This document shows, one piece after another, positions 58,772 through 64,000 of a stretch of DNA of 64,000 bases. The DNA is from JBFHQE01 sp041592335 (GTDB taxonomy: Bacteria > Pseudomonadota > Gammaproteobacteria > Thiohalobacterales > Thiohalobacteraceae), in contig JBFHQE010000010.1 in NCBI GenBank assembly GCA_041592335.1, positions 1 through 64,000 on the forward strand, written 5' to 3'. Each line of letters opens with the position of its first letter. Position 1 is the first letter of the stretch. The notes under the pieces are model-generated. The model searched no databases. It saw only the letters and a list, made by a program, of their open reading frames with translations, and had not been told where the DNA came from. A program made the position numbers and the translations under genes.

Positions 58772-60643
58772 TCAGATTACGCGTTCGTTTCCACCGTCTA
58801 CCGGTATTTGCGCGGCCGTGGTGTTGTTAAACAATGGACCGCATAACTCAGCGGCAAGTTCCGCCACGTCCCGGCTGGTGACTTCCTGCTTCAACAGGTT
58901 GCGGGTTTTGTATTCAGTCACGCTCATTCCATAATGACTGGCGCGCGCCTGCAGCACCTCGTCCGTCCAGATGCCGGTATCGAACACTGCATCCGGATGC
59001 AGGGCATTAATCCGCATCCCCTCTTCGCCCCACTCCAGCGCGGCAATACGCATCAACTGAGTCAGCGCCGCCTTGGACGCGGAATAGGCTGCAGCGCCGG
59101 GGCCTGGCGCGACAACATTTTTGGAACCAATCACCACTGCCCGTCCCTTGTTCGGTGCCAGCTGTAACAAGGGATAGGCCAGTTGCATCAACAGCAGATT
59201 CGCATCCAGGTTCACCTGCATCACCTGTCGCCAAAGCGCGCTATCCAGCGCATCGATACGACAACCGCCCGGAAACATCCCGGCATTCAGCACCAGCATA
59301 TCCAGACCGCCAAAGGCACAGACTGTTTGATCCAGTGCCTGTTCCAGTGCCGTTCTGTCGCTGACATCGCATTCAATACCAAGAAAAGCGGCACGGTTAA
59401 ATAACCGCTTAATCGCGGGATTGATATCCAGACCCACGACTGCCGCGCCGCGGGACAGGAAAGCCTCAACACAGGCTTTGCCGATTCCGGACGCCGCCCC
59501 GGTGACCAGTACAACCTCACCCGTGAACATCGGCTTGCTGCCACTCTTGCGTAACTTGGCCTGTTCCAGGTCCCAGTATTCAACATCGAAAATATCCTTC
59601 GCCGGCAGGGCCTGGTAACCGCCCAGCATCTCGCTGCGAAGAATGATATCCATGGTGTGCTGATAGATATCCCGGACGATGCTGGCATCTTTGATGGTCT
59701 TGCCTGCAGTGATCAAACCAAGCTCGGCATCCAGTATCACGCGGGGTACGGGATCCAGCATGGTAAATTTTTTCCCGGATTGCTGGCTGTGCGTTTCAAA
59801 ATACGCCTGGTAATCCTTCGTATATTGATTGAAATCCTGTCCCAGACAGGGGACTCGCTTGGTACGAATCACATGATCGGGCGTGGCCGGTCCCTGCCGG
59901 GCAATCGTATCCAGGTCTTGCCGTGTACAGAACGACAACGCCTGCGCATCGCGCGTTACCTGTAGCAGCATGGCCTGCTCGGCCAGTGTCGACAGTGAAT
60001 GACGCGCGCGAGCAACTTTTAGTCGATCGATGGGCGCTGCCTCGGCGGCCGGACAGGTAAGCTCCCAGGCATTTTTGGCCTTGAGGTAATCTTCAGCCTG
60101 GCTGACCAGGGCAATCATCCGGTCGTAGGATTCTTTTGCCGTACCACCGAAGGAAAAGATGCCATGATTCATCAGCACCATGCCGAGCGTCCGAGGCCCT
60201 GCTTCGCGCTGGAACATTTCATGGCAGACGCGGGCCAGATCAAAGCCCGGCATCACATAGGGAATCAGGACCACCGTATCGCCGTAGATTTCGCGGATAC
60301 GCTCCGCGCCATTCGCCGTATTGGTAATGGTCACTACCGCATCGGCATGAGTATGGTCGACATATTTGTACGGCAATATGGCATGCAGAATCGCTTCAAC
60401 GGAAGGTGTTGGCGCCTGCGCATTGGTCATATGGGTACGCAATTCATTGACCATTTCCGGATCGGACAATCGTTCCAGTCCCGCCAGGCGCACCAGGTGA
60501 TTCATTCGCACCGGTGCAAACCCCGGCGCTTCGATATCGATCAGGTCCCAGCCGCTGCCTTTGACATACAGAATATCTTCCGGCTCACCCAGGATGGAGG
60601 TTTCCTGAATCTTGACCGAGGTATTGCCACCGCCATGCAACAC
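58772..60643 (-). CDS. Bifunctional class II aldolase/short-chain dehydrogenase (N-terminus broken by an amber codon)
   Basis: The frame from GTG 60643 encodes 623 residues in two parts. A class II aldolase domain (about 1-330) has VDHTHADAVVTITNT with metal-binding histidines and the NHGIF segment. A short-chain dehydrogenase domain (about 375-623) has TGAASGIGKA, LNAGMF and YSASKAAL. Such fusions resemble RhaD-type rhamnulose-phosphate aldolase/lactaldehyde dehydrogenases; the sugar is uncertain. The conserved start of the family lies upstream in the same frame but is separated by a TAG (60677-60679). If translation begins at the internal GTG, the protein lacks about 33 residues; no good ribosome site is seen there. 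Confidence 0.8.
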   Translation of the reverse strand: MLHGGGNTSVKIQETSILGEPEDILYVKGSGWDLIDIEAPGFAPVRMNHLVRLAGLERLSDPEMVNELRTHMTNAQAPTPSVEAILHAILPYKYVDHTHADAVVTITNTANGAERIREIYGDTVVLIPYVMPGFDLARVCHEMFQREAGPRTLGMVLMNHGIFSFGGTAKESYDRMIALVSQAEDYLKAKNAWELTCPAAEAAPIDRLKVARARHSLSTLAEQAMLLQVTRDAQALSFCTRQDLDTIARQGPATPDHVIRTKRVPCLGQDFNQYTKDYQAYFETHSQQSGKKFTMLDPVPRVILDAELGLITAGKTIKDASIVRDIYQHTMDIILRSEMLGGYQALPAKDIFDVEYWDLEQAKLRKSGSKPMFTGEVVLVTGAASGIGKACVEAFLSRGAAVVGLDINPAIKRLFNRAAFLGIECDVSDRTALEQALDQTVCAFGGLDMLVLNAGMFPGGCRIDALDSALWRQVMQVNLDANLLLMQLAYPLLQLAPNKGRAVVIGSKNVVAPGPGAAAYSASKAALTQLMRIAALEWGEEGMRINALHPDAVFDTGIWTDEVLQARASHYGMSVTEYKTRNLLKQEVTSRDVAELAAELCGPLFNNTTAAQIPVDGGNERVI

Positions 60644-60742
60644 CAGTGATGCATCGCGTCCAAGCAGGCGGGAGCTCTAGACCCGCTGTTGAAGATCGCC
60701 GGGATACTGACTGGCTTCGGTTTCATTCCACAAATTTCGCAT
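60644..60742 (-). other. In-frame upstream coding remnant of the aldolase/dehydrogenase, ending in an amber codon
   Basis: From ATG 60742 the frame reads MRNLWNETEASQYPGDLQQR, V, TAG, then SSRLLGRDASLVLHGGGN into the aldolase. In the family this position is a Tyr (RVY-S/T-SRLLGRD), so TAC or TAT has become TAG. Either the gene is a recent pseudogene, the stop is read through, or there is a sequencing error. Confidence 0.75.
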
Positions 60743-60812
60743 GCGCAGGCTTCTGTCGGTTCAAAAGCCGTCATTCTTTCATATCTGCCCCCTGCTCTGC
60801 CACGGCCGGGCG

Positions 60813-61214
60813 TCAACCGGAAATTCTCACCCGCGTGACCACTCCGCGCGCGGGATCCAGCGGATCAATTTCAACGATCTCCGCACGCGCCTGCAACCCC
60901 AGCCGCCAGGCCTCGCGCACCTGCTGCCCTCCCGCAAATTCCGGCAGAAAACCCAGCATTTCTCCGTCAAGTGCGACCCAGACCCGCTCGTGCCCGGAAA
61001 TCATGCGTTGGTCTTTTACCAGCGTCAGGGATTGGCCGGGTTGCAGTCGATCGACCCAGTGCAGGTCATAACCGAGGCGCTGGCTGATACCGGCAACGTG
61101 CGTTTGAAATTCCTGCTGCGGGGCTGAGGCAAGCCGGATCAATGCAGACATAGCCAGCAAGGTTGCGACCAGGGAAACGGCTATGGGAATAGACAGATAA
61201 ACGCGATTATTCAT
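60813..61214 (-). CDS. Small membrane-anchored protein, possible HIRAN-like domain
   Basis: A 133-residue protein with one N-terminal transmembrane helix (about 7-30) and an outer domain of about 95 residues. The C-terminal half (RVWVALDGEMLGFLPEFAG, then a GLQARAEIVEIDPL-type strand) resembles the HIRAN fold, which in other proteins binds DNA ends, but outside the cytoplasm the role must differ. No enzyme motif is seen. It lies between the WYL regulator and the aldolase genes, all on the minus strand. Confidence 0.6.
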   Translation of the reverse strand: MNNRVYLSIPIAVSLVATLLAMSALIRLASAPQQEFQTHVAGISQRLGYDLHWVDRLQPGQSLTLVKDQRMISGHERVWVALDGEMLGFLPEFAGGQQVREAWRLGLQARAEIVEIDPLDPARGVVTRVRISG

Positions 61215-61257
61215 GATGAATCCCTCCTGTTTGATTGACAGAAAGGATAAACACCCG

Positions 61258-61280
61258 GGTGGCTCACAGGATGAGCCACC
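61258..61280. other. Perfect inverted repeat after the WYL regulator gene
   Basis: GGTGGCTCA-CAGGA-TGAGCCACC forms a 9-bp stem. There is no T tract on either side, so it is either a weak attenuator or a protein-binding site. Confidence 0.5.
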
Positions 61281-61286
61281 TGAAAA

Positions 61287-62252
61287 TCAGCGATAGATTT
61301 CCAGCGCGGCCCGCAGCGACTGTTTGAGCCGTTGTCTCAATGATTCCGGCTTGATGACTTCAACATGTTCGCCATGGCGCAGAATATCCATGATCAACTC
61401 GCGGTCATCGCTGTAGGGAAAAGTCAGTTGATAGCGGCCATCCGGCAGAAATTCGGCTTGTTGTTGCGGATGCCAGGTTTCAGCCGCTACCCAGCGCGCG
61501 CGTTCAGCGCTGAAACGCAGGCAGGCGGTTTGCGTGCCGGCACCGGCAAAGATGCCATAACCGGCAGCAACTGCCTTATCCAGCTGTTCATCACTCACCG
61601 CTTGCGCCGGCGTTTCAGTTACATCCGCCTGCGCAATACTATCCAGGCTGAAGCTGCGAATTGCCTTGCGCAAATGGCACCAGCTATCCAGGTACCAGTT
61701 ATTGCGGTAATACACCAGGCGTTGCGGTGATACCTCGCGTTGCGTGGTTTCATCACGGCCACGGTTATAGTGGGTGATCGTCAAACGGCAACGGCGCAAC
61801 AGGGCCTGGGTAACCGCAGTAAAGCAGGCCGGCTCAATGGCGCGCGCACCGGCATCGAGGATACGGATACGCTGCTTAACTTCGTCCGCCGTGGACTCCC
61901 CTGTCTGGGCCAGTAACTCCCTGACCCTGTTTTTCAGCGGTTCGATATGGGGCGAAAGCAGACCGGGTTGAAGATTTTCCAGAAGGTGCTCGGTGGTCAG
62001 CAAGGCATAAACCTCGCTTGCGTTGAACCATAGACCAGGCAGAGCGAATTGTTCATCCGCGTTGTTCAGACGATAACCGCCACTGGCGGGATCATATTCG
62101 ATTGGCGCATGAAAGCGGTCACGCAGATATTCCAGGTCGCGCTTGAAGGTAGCCAGTGAAATTTCCAGATCTTCAAGAAACTGATCGCGTGTAACGGAAC
62201 GCCGGTTTTCGAGCAGCTGGATAATACGGTAAAAACGTTCAGTCTGATTCAA
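61287..62252 (-). CDS. WYL-domain transcriptional regulator (YafY type)
   Basis: A 321-residue regulator. An N-terminal winged helix (about 1-60, with the recognition helix in SLATFKRDLEYLRDRF) is followed by a WYL domain (about 140-215) carrying the NNWYLDSWC motif, and a C-terminal WCX-like extension (about 230-321). WYL proteins sense nucleic acids or ligands and control DNA damage, phage-defence or metabolic genes. Its start overlaps the stop of the hybrid kinase gene by 4 bases. Its targets are unknown; the palindrome at 61258-61280 is a possible one. Confidence 0.88.
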   Translation of the reverse strand: MNQTERFYRIIQLLENRRSVTRDQFLEDLEISLATFKRDLEYLRDRFHAPIEYDPASGGYRLNNADEQFALPGLWFNASEVYALLTTEHLLENLQPGLLSPHIEPLKNRVRELLAQTGESTADEVKQRIRILDAGARAIEPACFTAVTQALLRRCRLTITHYNRGRDETTQREVSPQRLVYYRNNWYLDSWCHLRKAIRSFSLDSIAQADVTETPAQAVSDEQLDKAVAAGYGIFAGAGTQTACLRFSAERARWVAAETWHPQQQAEFLPDGRYQLTFPYSDDRELIMDILRHGEHVEVIKPESLRQRLKQSLRAALEIYR

Positions 62253-64000
62253 TCAAGCAATTCCCTGACGCGCTGAACCAGCGTTGCGGACTTAACCGGT
62301 TTACGCAAAATTGCCTTGCGCAAATCAGTGTCAGTCTCCTGCAACTGCTTATCGTCAGTAAAGCCGCTGACCAGCTGAATCTTGATGTCTGGATAATGAC
62401 TGGAGATATAACTGGCCAGCTCGAAGCCGTTCATTTCCGGCATGATGACGTCCGAAATAACCAGATCAAATGATTGCTCTTTCAGGCGCTCAATCGCCTG
62501 CCGTGCATCACCGGCGGTTACCACCCGATAACCCTCGTCTTCCAGCAATTCTTCTGCGAGCGCGAGTAAAGCGGGTTCGTCATCCACCACCAGAATACTG
62601 CCCTGCGCAGTGGCGGTGGCAGGTGGGACATCCGTGGCCGGAGAGTCGGACTCGGCCTCATTGTCTCTGGAACGCGGGAAATACAGGGTAAAATCCGAAC
62701 CGGCGCCGCTATCGGAAGATACTTTGATAGCACCGTGACTACGTTGCACGAACCCATAAACCTGGGTAAGACCAAGGCCGGTGCCACCCTCGCCCTTGGT
62801 TGAATAGAATGGATCGAAGATATGCTCACGGGTGGCTTCGTCCATCCCGCAACCCGTGTCGATAATAGAAAAGGACACGTAATCGCCGGGCGAAAGATTC
62901 AATTGCCGCGCTTGCGCGGTATCCAATACCACATTCCGGGTTTTAAATTTAATATAGCCAGAACCATCAATCGAGTGCATAGCGTTGATCGACATATTCA
63001 ACGCGGCGTCATCGAAATCATGCCGGTCCAGTTCAACTGACCACAGCCTCTCCTCCAGGTCAAACACCAGGTCAATGCGCGCGGTGAGGGTTTTCTCCAG
63101 CATGTGTTGCTGATCCATTAGCAACTCATTGATATCCACAACCGACGAGTCCGGCGAGGATGCCCGCGAGAATGACAGTAATTTTTTGGTCAGCTTGGCG
63201 CCGCGTTCCCCGGCATTTTTGATCTCCGTGGCATAGTTCTGCAGTTTTGGATTTTCATTGAGCATATTGCCGAGCAAATCCGAATAGCCAAGAATGATCC
63301 CCAGAATATTGTTAAAGTCGTGTGCCACACCGCCGGTAAGCTTGCCGAGGGCGTCCATTTTCTGGGTGCGGCGCAACATCTCTTCCTGGTTCTTGATAAG
63401 GGTCATATCCATGCAGGAGCCGACAAACCGCCGTTTACCATTGCTTGCCCTGGGTAGCTCCGCTATTGAAAGGCGCATGGGGAATAGTTCGCCGTTCTTG
63501 CGCTTACCCTCCACATTACGACCAAGTCCGATCAGCTTCGCCTGCCCTGTGGTGAGGTAATGATCCAGGTACTGGTCATGATGCCGCGCGAATTCATCCG
63601 GCATGAGTTTCTTTACATCCTGCCCAATGATCTCGATATTGGCGTAGCCGAACATTTTTTCCGCGGCTTTATTAAAGGTGAGAATCACGCCCGTTTCATC
63701 GATGGAAACAACCGAATCCACCATGGAATCCAGTACCTGGCGCTGTTCATACTCTTTTTCTCGGAGCCTGCGATCCGATGACACCCGTTCAAGCTCCGCC
63801 TTGGCACGGGATGCAAAAATCGTCAGGATCTCCGTCGCCTTGGCGCGCTGGGTAAAGGGCTTGCTATCCAGTAACACAATCAACCCAAGCACATTGCCGC
63901 CAGCGTCGATCAACGGCACGCCGGCATAACTTTCCACATTCATGTGCTTCAGATAATCGCTTTCCGGGAACAGGGTCTGCACATTGCTTTCATGTATGCA
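62249..64000 (-). CDS. Hybrid histidine kinase, N-terminus outside the window
   Basis: The frame is open to the window end and gives 583 residues. A GAF domain is entered at its C-terminal part (FPESDYLKHMNVESYAGVPL). It is followed by a PAS domain (about 85-205), a HisKA-type domain with the His in GGVAHDFNNILG, an HATPase (N box and GGTGLGLTQVYG), and a C-terminal receiver with the phospho-accepting Asp in DLVISDVIMPEMNG and LRKPV lysine. The GTG at 63982 is not taken as the start because the GAF motif runs past it. Its end overlaps the WYL gene, so the regulator and kinase are probably coupled. Confidence 0.88.
   Translation of the reverse strand, partial: CIHESNVQTLFPESDYLKHMNVESYAGVPLIDAGGNVLGLIVLLDSKPFTQRAKATEILTIFASRAKAELERVSSDRRLREKEYEQRQVLDSMVDSVVSIDETGVILTFNKAAEKMFGYANIEIIGQDVKKLMPDEFARHHDQYLDHYLTTGQAKLIGLGRNVEGKRKNGELFPMRLSIAELPRASNGKRRFVGSCMDMTLIKNQEEMLRRTQKMDALGKLTGGVAHDFNNILGIILGYSDLLGNMLNENPKLQNYATEIKNAGERGAKLTKKLLSFSRASSPDSSVVDINELLMDQQHMLEKTLTARIDLVFDLEERLWSVELDRHDFDDAALNMSINAMHSIDGSGYIKFKTRNVVLDTAQARQLNLSPGDYVSFSIIDTGCGMDEATREHIFDPFYSTKGEGGTGLGLTQVYGFVQRSHGAIKVSSDSGAGSDFTLYFPRSRDNEAESDSPATDVPPATATAQGSILVVDDEPALLALAEELLEDEGYRVVTAGDARQAIERLKEQSFDLVISDVIMPEMNGFELASYISSHYPDIKIQLVSGFTDDKQLQETDTDLRKAILRKPVKSATLVQRVRELLD

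Overview
The window reads as a stretch of gammaproteobacterial chromosome. The evidence is the rimP-nusA-infB-rbfA-truB-rpsO-pnp block, the smc-zipA-ligA block, dksA next to gluQ, and an initiator tRNA very close to that of E. coli. Hopanoid-type squalene genes (hpnDE), a CbbY-like phosphatase, a SulP anion transporter, a CysZ-like sulfate permease and an Isp-type uptake [NiFe] hydrogenase suggest a metabolically flexible, possibly chemolithotrophic and microaerobic or facultatively anaerobic organism. That lifestyle is inference; no species is claimed.

Layout. 1-1.2 kb: the tail of an IS3-family transposase abuts and truncates an SpvB/RHS-type surface or toxin gene. 1.5-4.5 kb: hpnD, hpnE and a YciK-like dehydrogenase. 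4.5-11.9 kb: a periplasmic tandem thioredoxin, a diguanylate cyclase behind a likely sigma-54 promoter, a large membrane GAF/PAS histidine kinase, a NodIJ-like ABC exporter and ppnP. 12-18.9 kb: ligA, zipA and smc, divergent from queF. 19-24.9 kb: FGGY kinase, cysZ, aminotransferase, CbbY-like phosphatase, a DksA with a histone H1-like tail, and gluQ. 25-30 kb: acs, a two-receiver regulator whose first receiver is degenerate, a periplasmic propeller protein and an unknown membrane protein. 30.3-38.7 kb: the translation/transcription operon on the minus strand. 38.9-42.1 kb: a PhnD-like periplasmic protein coupled to a GGDEF/EAL enzyme.

42.3-56.1 kb is the main metabolic island. hypF and hypE, followed by a proton antiporter, lie on the plus strand. 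The minus strand carries hynD, a hupH-like gene, hynS, isp1, isp2, an unknown 148-residue gene, hynL and possibly a 70-residue membrane protein. hypCABD lies divergently on the plus strand. The hynD-hypC intergenic region holds one perfect FNR box and one near-perfect box, so oxygen control is likely. HynS lacks the extra proximal-cluster cysteines of oxygen-tolerant hydrogenases. The unknown gene between isp2 and hynL is the best candidate in the window for an undescribed component of a known system.

56.1-64 kb: a SulP transporter, tRNA-fMet, an NTF2-like protein, a bifunctional aldolase/short-chain dehydrogenase whose conserved N-terminus is broken by an in-frame amber codon, a small membrane protein, a WYL regulator, and a hybrid histidine kinase cut by the window end. 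Dispersed palindromic repeats of several families lie between genes. No CRISPR array and no complete mobile element were seen.
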